Source: Bdellovibrio sp.
GTDB lineage: Bacteria; Bdellovibrionota; Bdellovibrionia; Bdellovibrionales; UBA1609
Direction of reading: 5' to 3'
Assembly: GCA_003694355.1 (NCBI GenBank)
Contig: RFKI01000251.1
Span: forward strand, 1-12,336
DNA length: 12,336 bases
This document shows, piece by piece, positions 1-7,273 of the stretch. The position numbers and the translations under genes are program-made. Every line of letters begins with the position of its first letter. Positions within the stretch are counted from its first letter, which is position 1. The notes beneath the pieces are model-generated. The model did no database searches, was not told the DNA's origin, and saw only the letters and a list, made by a program, of their open reading frames with translations.

Positions 1-45
1 GAAATAGAAAAAGCATTTGGTAAGAAACTAAAAAAGACAGCATAG
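1..45 (+). CDS. C-terminal end of an unidentified upstream gene (partial)
   Basis: Frame 1 is open from the window edge to a TAG at 43-45 and encodes the last 14 residues, EIEKAFGKKLKKTA. The tail is lysine-rich and too short to identify. The next gene starts nine bases after this stop on the same strand, so the two probably share an operon and this product may be a partner of the b-type cytochrome that follows. The frame could also be an open stretch by chance. Its closeness to a real start is the main support. Confidence 0.5.
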   Translation, partial: EIEKAFGKKLKKTA

Positions 46-54
46 TAAAAACAA

Positions 55-906
55 ATGAAACTGAAATACTATATATACATTTGGCTGATTTTGACCCTTT
101 TTCTTGGATGGGAATATTATGCGATTCGTTCAGGAAGCTCTTTGAGTGTTATTTCTCTTTTACATTCGAAATTTCACTGGAAATGGAAATTAACCACAGA
201 AGAAGGAAAGTTCCTGAGCTATTCTTGGGGCGTGATAGGGCTGGGCCTTATGGTTGTCATGAATGTTTATAGTTTAAGAAAAAGACTTCTTTCCATGTCT
301 AAATGGGGGCGTATTGGGTCTTGGCTCCACTTTCATATCTTTTGTGGGTTACTTGGCCCCACATTTATTATTTTTCATAGTGACTTTAAAGTGAGAGGCT
401 TAGTGGCCATTAGTTTTTGGTGTATGATGATTTCTGCTACGAGTGGAATTATTGGGCGGTATTTATACATACAGGTTTTGGGGAAAATGCAAGAGCATCG
501 GAAAAAAACACAAGCTTGGGAGCGACGGATTTTAAGATGTCTAAAACATTTTAAAGTTCCTATTGATGAGGAAGAAGTGGATATGATGAAATCAAAAGCC
601 GTCCAATTTGTTGGTATACCTCGTCGTTTTTTAGAAGGGAAAGGAGCTCCATTACTTTTGATTTTTCTTAAATCTATTTGGGGAGATTTTAAACATTTAT
701 TTGTAGAACCTTCAGTTCCATCTTATTGGCCTAAGGAAAGTCGTTATCTTCTTGGACGTTATGGTGTGGAAATGAAACGACAACTTCTTTTAGGGCAATT
801 TCAACGTCTTTTAGGTTATTGGCATGCCTTTCATTTTCCTTTTGCTATTTTTATGTATATCACAGCAGTGCTTCATGTTTTAGCAGTGACTTTATTTCAG
901 GCCTAA
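55..906 (+). CDS. Putative diheme b-type cytochrome, integral membrane protein
   Basis: This is a 283-residue inner-membrane protein. Hydrophobic segments lie near residues 5-24, 54-72, 90-108, 113-135 and 255-281. A long basic loop at about 140-245 is probably cytoplasmic. The functional clue is His94 and His108 on one helix and His260 and His274 on the last helix: both pairs are 14 residues apart, the spacing of bis-histidine haem ligands in two-haem cytochromes b. His92 and His257 are additional candidates. I infer quinol (or flavoprotein) oxidation with electrons passed to the periplasmic c cytochromes encoded downstream. The ATG lies nine bases after the upstream stop and has no strong Shine-Dalgarno sequence, which fits translational coupling. 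I do not recognise the exact family. A ferric-reductase-like membrane domain is an alternative. Confidence 0.65.
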   Translation: MKLKYYIYIWLILTLFLGWEYYAIRSGSSLSVISLLHSKFHWKWKLTTEEGKFLSYSWGVIGLGLMVVMNVYSLRKRLLSMSKWGRIGSWLHFHIFCGLLGPTFIIFHSDFKVRGLVAISFWCMMISATSGIIGRYLYIQVLGKMQEHRKKTQAWERRILRCLKHFKVPIDEEEVDMMKSKAVQFVGIPRRFLEGKGAPLLLIFLKSIWGDFKHLFVEPSVPSYWPKESRYLLGRYGVEMKRQLLLGQFQRLLGYWHAFHFPFAIFMYITAVLHVLAVTLFQA

Positions 907-942
907 GTCTTTTTTAAGGTCTGAAATTCAAATTTGGAAAAG

Positions 943-955
943 TCTCATTATGAGA
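943..955. repeat. Short palindrome TCTCATTATGAGA
   Basis: Two perfect 6-base arms surround a single T (or 5-base arms around TTA). It lies in the 169-base gap between the b-type cytochrome and the 13-heme gene, about 120 bases upstream of the latter's start. The size and symmetry suit a dimeric regulator's operator, but this is inference. No U-run follows, so it does not look like a terminator. Confidence 0.25.
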
Positions 956-1050
956 TATGTTAAAGAGGTAGTCAGTGTTTAAACCGTGTTCGTTTGATGT
1001 TTGTTAGTTGTTGCTGTTTTTGTTTTGGCAAGCATAAACTTTGCAGTTCA

Positions 1051-1074
1051 TAAAATAATCAAAGGGAGGGGAGG
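1051..1074 (+). promoter_or_regulatory. Possible -10 element and the Shine-Dalgarno that fixes the 13-heme gene start
   Basis: TAAAAT at 1051-1056 matches the sigma-70 -10 consensus at five of six positions, but I see no good -35 at the usual distance, so the promoter call is weak. The purine run at 1064-1074 contains GGGAGG at 1064-1069, six bases before the ATG at 1076. This is the strongest ribosome binding site in the region. It selects 1076 over the in-frame upstream codon at 1001. Confidence 0.45.
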
Positions 1075-1075
1075 C

Positions 1076-2455
1076 ATGCGTTTATATATTAAGTTTACAG
1101 CACTTGTTAGTATTCTCTCTATTATGTTTTTCTTTCAAAATTGTATTGAAACGCCCATGGCTCCCAATTCTACAGCCTTGAGCTCGAGTTCATTTAATCA
1201 TGCTTTAGTGGCTAAAATGGCTTGTCAAACTTGTCATGAAAAAGATCGCCCACCCAATCATCATTTGGGAAAAGACTGTAAAGGTTGTCATATGGCGGGT
1301 AAAGGATGGATCATAAATTCCACAATGGTTCACAACCCTGTTCCAGAAACTTGCTCTACATGTCATGCTCCAGGACAGAAATACGATAGCATGATTGTGG
1401 CGAGGATGAATAATGGAGGACATCCTGAGCGTGGCAATCTAGACTGTAAAAGGTGTCATCAGCAAAGTATTACCAATGACTTTATGGATTGGTTAGGGGC
1501 GAAGTATATTCATCCTCAGGTTGTTATTGACGCAAAAAACTGCCAGTCTTGTCATGGTTTTAATCAGAAGTATGATGTGATTACGGCTGCAATAGGACGG
1601 GGACACCCTTCTATTTCTTCAACTCAAAGTTGTTCTGATTGTCATAGCAGTACGCAAAGTTGGTCTATGGGAGTGGCTTTTTCTCATACGGCTCAAATTA
1701 TCAAGGCTAAAAACTGTGCCAGTTGTCACGGTCCAGGAGCAAGTAGTGCTGACCGCGTTTCTTCGCTATTGAATCAAGGGCTTCATCCTAAATTGAATGT
1801 TTTGGGGACGAAAGATTGCTCTTTTTGTCATGATAGCTCCATCCCTTCTTTTACAAGTTGGGTATATAAACATTCTGGAGCTGTGAGCTCAGGGTCTTGT
1901 GCTTCTTGCCATGCGCAAGGTCGATACAATGATAAGATGCTTGTGGCAAAAATTAACAATGGAGGGCATCCTAATATGGGAGGAGCTGACTGTATTTCTT
2001 GTCATAGAAGCTCCGCTTTAAATGGTTTTAGAGATTGGACAGGAGCTACGGGGGCGCCTCAAACTATTACCCTCGCTCGTGTGAGCGATGGTCAGGGGCG
2101 GACACGAGCTGCTATAACAATTCCTCATCCCAAGTCCTCCAAGTGTAGCACTTGTCACGATGGATTTACATCAGGTAAAAAGGCTTTTGACTATGATCAT
2201 GGTGCCACCTTAGGATTAACGAAATCTCAGTATTTAGCAAAGAACCCTACTTACTGTGTATCTTGTCATTATTCGACTAGTAATAATATTGGTCGAGACC
2301 CCAATGGGCGTTTTAGACTGAATAGAAAAAAGTATCATGAAGGTTTTCGAAATATCTCCACTCAAGACTGTGTGCCTTGTCACCAGAAATTTAGTCGATT
2401 TAATATTCCTAGTTGGGATGCCAATACAGGCAGTTGGGGAGGAAAGTGGAAGTAA
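1076..2455 (+). CDS. 13-heme c-type cytochrome lipoprotein
   Basis: The start at 1076 gives 459 residues with a strong Shine-Dalgarno and a signal peptide ending in FFFQNC. Cys23 is the likely lipidated residue, so the protein should be membrane-anchored, probably at the outer membrane. Thirteen CXXCH motifs begin at residues 50, 68, 93, 124, 156, 186, 214, 248, 275, 306, 357, 394 and 432. Between 93 and about 324 the chain is built of four diheme units: CXXCH, a spacer with a histidine often in GGHP or GxHP, CXXCH, then usually a Trp. The units at 93-142 and 275-324 are near copies. The C-terminal part carries three motifs in a less regular setting. Its role is electron transfer, with haems attached by the ResB/CcsA system encoded convergently next door. 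Whether it is a surface terminal reductase or a periplasmic shuttle cannot be read from sequence. The nearest named family is unclear. Confidence 0.9.
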   Translation: MRLYIKFTALVSILSIMFFFQNCIETPMAPNSTALSSSSFNHALVAKMACQTCHEKDRPPNHHLGKDCKGCHMAGKGWIINSTMVHNPVPETCSTCHAPGQKYDSMIVARMNNGGHPERGNLDCKRCHQQSITNDFMDWLGAKYIHPQVVIDAKNCQSCHGFNQKYDVITAAIGRGHPSISSTQSCSDCHSSTQSWSMGVAFSHTAQIIKAKNCASCHGPGASSADRVSSLLNQGLHPKLNVLGTKDCSFCHDSSIPSFTSWVYKHSGAVSSGSCASCHAQGRYNDKMLVAKINNGGHPNMGGADCISCHRSSALNGFRDWTGATGAPQTITLARVSDGQGRTRAAITIPHPKSSKCSTCHDGFTSGKKAFDYDHGATLGLTKSQYLAKNPTYCVSCHYSTSNNIGRDPNGRFRLNRKKYHEGFRNISTQDCVPCHQKFSRFNIPSWDANTGSWGGKWK

Positions 2456-2456
2456 A

Positions 2457-2503
2457 AAGCGTCTCATTTTATCAAAAGTTAATAGTTAATGAGAGGAAGC
2501 TTT
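2457..2503. terminator. Possible bidirectional terminator between convergent genes
   Basis: TCTCATT at 2462-2468 and AATGAGA at 2488-2494 form a perfect 7-bp stem with a 19-base loop. Outer arms AAAGC (2456-2460) and GCTTT (2499-2503) can extend it imperfectly. It sits in the 30-base gap between the 13-heme gene and the end of ccsA, where a shared terminator would be useful. The 3' arm overlaps the last codons of ccsA. Stem GC is low and no clear U-tract follows on either strand, so the call is tentative. Confidence 0.3.
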
Positions 2504-4138
2504 AACTTTCTTCCAGTAATTGGCTCCCGCTAAGAGGAGTAAGAAAAGCTGGGTTGCCACAAAGATGCCAACCATGGTAGCTCCTCCACTGGAAAACCCA
2601 TAAGAATGAAGCCCTGAGGCTAAAATGAAATTCACTCCATACCAAGCCATAATAACCAGAAGGTAGGCTAAGGGGCTTGCTAACAAAATTCCAAAAGGTT
2701 TCAGCCAACCAATGTACCGAGCGTGTAAAATAGCCAGATAGCCAATGTCGGCAATAAGAGCCCAGGTTTCTTTGGGGTCCCATCCCCAGAAGCGTCCCCA
2801 AGAATAGTCGGCCCAAACGCCTCCGAGAATAATACCTACAGAAAGCAGAAAAACACCAAGTTGTGTCATTCGGTAAATGAGTTTTGAAAACTCTTTGTAT
2901 ATAGAATGAGAAAAGTCAGAGCGCACAAGAGAGCGTACAAGGGCCACATTGCTAAGAATCATTGTAATTGTGAAGGCTGCATAAGAAATCACAATAGTTA
3001 GAACATGAATGGTGAGCCAGAGATTACTTCGTAAAACAGCAACAATGGGATCCATATTGGGACTTAAAATAAGAGGAAGATTTTCAGTTAAAATGAGTGT
3101 AAGTCCTGCGCCAATCCAGAGACTTCCCACAGCATAATAACTTTTGTAAAGGTAGAGGAGAATCAGACTAAACAGAGAAACGCCAAAAGAAACCCAGATC
3201 ATTGTTCCGTACATATTGGTAACAGGGGCAAAGCCTGTGATGTAAACACGGGCAACAAATCCGAGAAATAAAATAAGCAGTGGAATGGAAAGAGTTATTT
3301 TGCCAAGGAGAGTGTTGTAAAAGGGGTGGGCTTGTTTAAAAAAGAAGGATAAACCAATAAAGAGTAGAAAAAGAGCGGCAATAAAAAAAGGACGGAGCTT
3401 GTTGTAGTACACTTCAATTTTAATTTTTTTCTTTTGTTTTTCAAATAAGGGAGGCATGGGGCTATTGAAACTGGATTCAATGAGTTGTTTGGCAAGTTCT
3501 TGTGTATTTGGACTTTGAGAAGCAAGAGCCCTTAAATATTCCTTAGCTAAAGAGAGAGTTTTTGGGGGTGATTGCCCATGATTTTGAGAACCTTGGAGAG
3601 AAGCGAAGTCTAGAGCCGCAAGAAAATGGTTTCCAGAGATAATAAATTTAGTTAGTTGATACTGATTGTAAAGTTCTAATAAGTCTTTTTCTTCTGGCTC
3701 TAAAGAGCGTTTGTTTCTTTGTTCTTTATCAAGGAGAGGAGCCGCTCGTCCCATAAGCCCCCATTTATCTAGCTGCTTGATAGAAAAGTGGTTTTTTTTG
3801 TTTCCAGGAAGACTTCCTAACTGAGCGCGAATGTTTTTGTTGCGGACGTTGATGATTTCCACCTGATCACTTTTAGGATAGATAATAAGCGCTAAGTAAG
3901 TTTGAATGGCGCTGGCTTTATGCTCAAATTGATAGCGTCCATTGATAAATAAGATGCTTTCTCTTGCTAGAGAATGAAATGGTTTAAGGCGCCCATTATT
4001 TTGAACAGGTAACTCTTCTATGGGTGAGTCTTGAATGGATTGAGCAAGACTCAGAAATTCTTCATTGGGTCCAGCAAGTAGAGGAAATGTAATGAATAAG
4101 GAAAAGATAAAAATAAAAGATTTCACTTTGAGCTCCAT
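2486..4138 (-). CDS. ccsA: Cytochrome c biogenesis protein CcsA (ResC-like), system II
   Basis: This 550-residue protein is the haem-handling subunit of the system II cytochrome c synthetase, working with ResB in the inner membrane. Residues 1-22 look like a signal or anchor segment. A periplasmic extension runs to about residue 245 and has the NNGRLKPFHSLARE stretch typical of long CcsA forms. The integral part follows with several helices at about 250-543. The tryptophan-rich haem-binding WWD motif WGRFWGWDPKETW is at residues 447-459. His378 and His511 flank it in the positions of the external haem-ligand histidines, and His472 lies on the helix after it. The start overlaps the 3' end of resB by 16 bases and lacks a strong Shine-Dalgarno, so translation is probably coupled. 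The total length with extension is longer than classic CcsA, as in lineages where ResB and CcsA are fused as CcsBA. Here they remain separate. Confidence 0.93.
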   Translation of the reverse strand: MELKVKSFIFIFSLFITFPLLAGPNEEFLSLAQSIQDSPIEELPVQNNGRLKPFHSLARESILFINGRYQFEHKASAIQTYLALIIYPKSDQVEIINVRNKNIRAQLGSLPGNKKNHFSIKQLDKWGLMGRAAPLLDKEQRNKRSLEPEEKDLLELYNQYQLTKFIISGNHFLAALDFASLQGSQNHGQSPPKTLSLAKEYLRALASQSPNTQELAKQLIESSFNSPMPPLFEKQKKKIKIEVYYNKLRPFFIAALFLLFIGLSFFFKQAHPFYNTLLGKITLSIPLLILFLGFVARVYITGFAPVTNMYGTMIWVSFGVSLFSLILLYLYKSYYAVGSLWIGAGLTLILTENLPLILSPNMDPIVAVLRSNLWLTIHVLTIVISYAAFTITMILSNVALVRSLVRSDFSHSIYKEFSKLIYRMTQLGVFLLSVGIILGGVWADYSWGRFWGWDPKETWALIADIGYLAILHARYIGWLKPFGILLASPLAYLLVIMAWYGVNFILASGLHSYGFSSGGATMVGIFVATQLFLLLLAGANYWKKVKASSH

Positions 4139-5853
4139 TTTTTGTAAAAGCGACTTTTCATAAAAATATAAATGATAATTCCTATAGCTAAAATAATACT
4201 ACCTAAATATTTAATAGGGCGTCCAGGGTCTTTGTTCACGGAAAAGATAGAGACAATAGGTGGACCCAGGTCATAGCTGGATTGATAAAGAGTGTAACCA
4301 TCCCTTTTGTAAGGTTCATTCATAGAAATTTTTATGATTTGAGGTGTGCGGTTAATGCGCACATCGCTTTCAAAGCTCATGGCTGTTTGAGTGCCAGGAT
4401 AGTCTTTTTTGTAAAATTTAATCAATGAAACACTAAAGGGCAGTTGAATGGTGTTAGGCCCAAAGTAAATCTGAAGGGGGTCCCCGTTTTGTAAGGTAAT
4501 CTCTTTGACTTGTCCTTCCTGCAGCCAAAAAGATTGATTTTCAGCTTGAACGAGAATAGCTCCAGGAGGGAGCTGATCAGTTTTAGGAGTGGGTGAAATG
4601 GGGCGAATTTGTTGTTTTAAATCTTTCATTGGACCAAGGTAGAGGGGGGTTAGAATCATATTCATCCATGGCATTTGAATTTTTTGATTTAAAGAGAAGG
4701 TTTGTTTTTTTAAAAGTTGACCATTTTTATAAAACAAAACTTCTTTTTTCGGAAAAGTGTGAAATTCGACAACAGGACCTTTGGGGAGGGGCGTTTCAGA
4801 GGCTTGTGTAGGCGATGGGCTGTTGGGCCCTGCAGCTTGATAAAGGAGTTTAAAAGGAAGAGGCGAGTCTTTGAGAATGGAAAACCCGGGGAATTTGGAG
4901 TAAAGAATTTCTCGATAAGTCTTACCCTCTTTTGTTAAACGCAGTTCAATGGCAGGGTTGATCTGGTCATTTTCATTAGTGATTTGATTTTTAACCACAA
5001 CGGCGTGGGAGTATTTTTTCTTTAATTCAATTTTTACCCCATGAATGGTGATTGGTAGCTTTTTTAGAGGAACTTTTTCAACCACTTTTCCTGAAGGGGA
5101 TTGAAAAATCAGCATATCAGATTTAAGGGAGTGAGGCTGTTTTTTAGTTTGGCTCGTGGTTTGTTGAGGGGAGGTTTTTGTGACCCATCTAAAAAGTGCT
5201 GGACCCATCTGTCGTTCTGGAAGCTCTTTGGAGTGGAGAGTTACTTTTTGGTCAAAAAAGGGGCTTTTAATGTTAAAAGAGAGGATATCCCCTTCAGTAG
5301 AAAAAGAAGGCCCTTGTCCGCCTTCTGTGAAAGGGTAGAACTTTTTAATTTTAATATAAGGGCTTAGCTTTTTATTAACCCAACTTAAATGATCTTCTGA
5401 TAGGGGTTTTGCCGTGGAAGGGGCTTTGATTTTTGTAAAGAAGTAGTCGTTGGAAACCTCAATGACTTTTTCAGGCAAAAAAACGGTTCGAGAGGTTTCA
5501 CCTTCTCGTACATAAAGGGATCCATCAATGCCATAGACTTTGGTCAGAAGGGCCCCGCCTAATAAAGTTAAAAGCCCTAAGTGGGTGATGACAAATCCAG
5601 TGTGATGTTTCTTCCAGGGATATCGGGAAAGGGCGGCACAGAAAATATTTAGCCATAAAAGAGCTAAAAGAGTTTGAAACCATACGGTATTGTAGACAAG
5701 TAGCTTGGCATAATCAGCATTGTATCGGCTTTCAATAAAGGTCCCTAGGGAGACTACCGCTCCAATAACCAGCATGAGGGGGACGGCTAGTTTTACAGAA
5801 GAACAATATTGAAAGAGGGAACTGGCTTGGATGCGCTTTAAAACTTTTTTCAT
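4123..5853 (-). CDS. resB: Cytochrome c biogenesis protein ResB (Ccs1-like), system II
   Basis: This is a 576-residue partner of CcsA in haem delivery and thioether ligation to CXXCH apocytochromes. Three N-terminal membrane helices lie at about 18-42, 57-77 and 84-107. A periplasmic domain follows to about 545, then a final helix at about 548-567 and a short basic tail. This is the normal ResB topology. The N-terminal block with SVKLAVPLMLVIGAVVSLGT and the next helix around TGFVITHLG are recognisable ResB family features. The long middle domain is Lys/Pro-rich and not obviously conserved, as usual in ResB. It is the first gene of the resB-ccsA operon, divergent from the porin operon across an 88-base gap. 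An AAAGG sequence lies about 14 bases upstream of the ATG, which is rather distant for a ribosome binding site. Confidence 0.92.
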   Translation of the reverse strand: MKKVLKRIQASSLFQYCSSVKLAVPLMLVIGAVVSLGTFIESRYNADYAKLLVYNTVWFQTLLALLWLNIFCAALSRYPWKKHHTGFVITHLGLLTLLGGALLTKVYGIDGSLYVREGETSRTVFLPEKVIEVSNDYFFTKIKAPSTAKPLSEDHLSWVNKKLSPYIKIKKFYPFTEGGQGPSFSTEGDILSFNIKSPFFDQKVTLHSKELPERQMGPALFRWVTKTSPQQTTSQTKKQPHSLKSDMLIFQSPSGKVVEKVPLKKLPITIHGVKIELKKKYSHAVVVKNQITNENDQINPAIELRLTKEGKTYREILYSKFPGFSILKDSPLPFKLLYQAAGPNSPSPTQASETPLPKGPVVEFHTFPKKEVLFYKNGQLLKKQTFSLNQKIQMPWMNMILTPLYLGPMKDLKQQIRPISPTPKTDQLPPGAILVQAENQSFWLQEGQVKEITLQNGDPLQIYFGPNTIQLPFSVSLIKFYKKDYPGTQTAMSFESDVRINRTPQIIKISMNEPYKRDGYTLYQSSYDLGPPIVSIFSVNKDPGRPIKYLGSIILAIGIIIYIFMKSRFYKKWSSK

Positions 5854-5941
5854 TTAGAGCTTTACCTTTAAATATATTTCCTTAAAGTATAAGTATAAAG
5901 CATAAGAATAAAGAATAAAGAACAAAAGGCAGACGTTTTTT
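5854..5941. promoter_or_regulatory. Divergent promoter region with A-rich short repeats
   Basis: These 88 bases must hold the promoters for both resB-ccsA (minus) and the porin operon (plus). The section at 5886-5924 is a degenerate tandem array of 6-7 base units (AGTATA, AGTATAA, AGCATAA, GAATAA, AGAATAA, AGAACAA). AGTATA at 5886-5891 and 5892-5897 reads TATACT on the minus strand, five of six matches to a -10. TATAAA at 5894-5899 could serve as a plus-strand -10. I found no convincing -35 on either strand. AAAAGG at 5924-5929 is a modest Shine-Dalgarno 12 bases before the porin ATG. Confidence 0.4.
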
Positions 5942-7273
5942 ATGACACAATATGCTGTATTGTTTCTATCTCTCATTATCTGGATGAAGCCTTTGAGCGC
6001 GGCTCATTACAATGGCCGCATGACTTTTGGAAGCTATGTTTCTCAGGAGAAACATGACCCTGGATATGATCCTAACACTTCAGAGAGAAATGATTTTGCC
6101 GTCAGTAGTATGAGGCTTTTTTTTAATGCTACCAATATGGGGCGACATCAAGACTGGAGTTTTCTTGCTGATATTCGAGACAAGCATGATTTTTTCAGTA
6201 AACTGGATAGCGAGAAACAGCGGTTAACGGGAAAGAATTCTTTACAAGCCTATCAGGTTTTTGCTGAAAAAAAGAACCATAAAGGGTTTTTAATGCGTGT
6301 AGGGCGTTTTACTCTGCTGGAGGCTGGCAGTGTTTTTACGGATGGTGCTTTTGTTGGTTGGAAAAAATCAACGCTCTGGAAAGTGGGGGCTTTTGCTGGG
6401 TTTAATCCAAAGGAGCGAGATCAGTCTTTTTTAACTTTTAATTCCAATGCCCATACTTATGGTTTGTTAGGAGTGTATCAGTATCCTTTTTCAACTTGGA
6501 GAAAAAATGCTTACTATTCTAATGCTTTAGTCTTTGAAACTTATAAGGGGACAGAGGATCGGCGTTACTTCTATCAACATTTTATTTATCAGTGGAATTA
6601 TGGATGTCGGCTGTTTTCTTATATTTATTGGGACTTCGTTCCTTCTTTTAAAGTCCAGAATGCCAATGTTACTTACAATCAGAGGTGGACAAAGAGGTGG
6701 AGAAGTTCTTTAGCTCTAACTTCCTTTGATGTGATTGAGTATAAAAGACATCAAGATGTTCGAGAACAATTAGCTCCAAGTCCTTATCGTCAGATAACCA
6801 TGAAGGCCAAGTTTCGGAAAAGCAAACGCTTTAACTATGCGGGAGGCACTGTTTGGGGCATGCGCATAGAAGATGGACTGCAGAGGCAAGAAATTTTTAT
6901 GGGGGCGGATTTTGTTCGTTATTTTTCGAAATATTTAGACGCTTACACTCAATTAGGATATCAACACCGTTTTACAAATTGGGGACCTTTTATAAAGATA
7001 GGAGCTGGATACTTTTCTCGGAAGCAAGAATATTTTATAGATTTGAAATGGGCTGAGGAGAGGCAAACGGATGGAACTCTCCTTCATCCTTTTATTGTTG
7101 ATGTCAATGCCAGTTATCACCTTTCTAAAAGGCAATTTTTTTCCTTTTCTCTTCAGTCAGCTCAAGACGAAAGAGTTGGGATTGGGAGTTTTTATTTTAA
7201 ATACAGTTATCGTTTTGGAGATAAGGAAATCCCTCCAATTCGAGATGGGGCAGCTCCTATGGGGAGATTGTAG
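5942..7273 (+). CDS. Outer-membrane beta-barrel protein, putative porin of a porin-cytochrome conduit
   Basis: This is a 443-residue precursor. Residues 1-20 are a signal peptide with probable cleavage after PLSA. The mature chain is rich in aromatic residues and in alternating polar/hydrophobic strands joined by charged turns, as in outer-membrane barrels. A terminal strand ends in YSYRF at about 421-425, followed by an 18-residue tail GDKEIPPIRDGAAPMGRL. The length would allow roughly 18-22 strands, smaller than MtrB. One Cys is present and there is no CXXCH motif. The gene is first in a three-gene operon. Its TAG stop shares one base with the GTG start of the 30-heme cytochrome, so the two products are probably made in fixed ratio and may form a complex. 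A barrel sheath around a multiheme wire is the inferred role. A general diffusion porin is the alternative, and I do not recognise the family by name. Confidence 0.75.
   Translation: MTQYAVLFLSLIIWMKPLSAAHYNGRMTFGSYVSQEKHDPGYDPNTSERNDFAVSSMRLFFNATNMGRHQDWSFLADIRDKHDFFSKLDSEKQRLTGKNSLQAYQVFAEKKNHKGFLMRVGRFTLLEAGSVFTDGAFVGWKKSTLWKVGAFAGFNPKERDQSFLTFNSNAHTYGLLGVYQYPFSTWRKNAYYSNALVFETYKGTEDRRYFYQHFIYQWNYGCRLFSYIYWDFVPSFKVQNANVTYNQRWTKRWRSSLALTSFDVIEYKRHQDVREQLAPSPYRQITMKAKFRKSKRFNYAGGTVWGMRIEDGLQRQEIFMGADFVRYFSKYLDAYTQLGYQHRFTNWGPFIKIGAGYFSRKQEYFIDLKWAEERQTDGTLLHPFIVDVNASYHLSKRQFFSFSLQSAQDERVGIGSFYFKYSYRFGDKEIPPIRDGAAPMGRL

Noticed and set aside
1001..1075. Upstream in-frame start for the 13-heme gene, adding 25 residues
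   Set aside because: It has no ribosome binding site. The added residues would place a second hydrophobic stretch before a complete lipoprotein signal. The ATG at 1076 has an excellent Shine-Dalgarno.
4593..5367. Plus-strand open frames of 72-88 codons inside resB
   Set aside because: They are shadows of a well-supported minus-strand gene, with no start signals or recognisable protein features.
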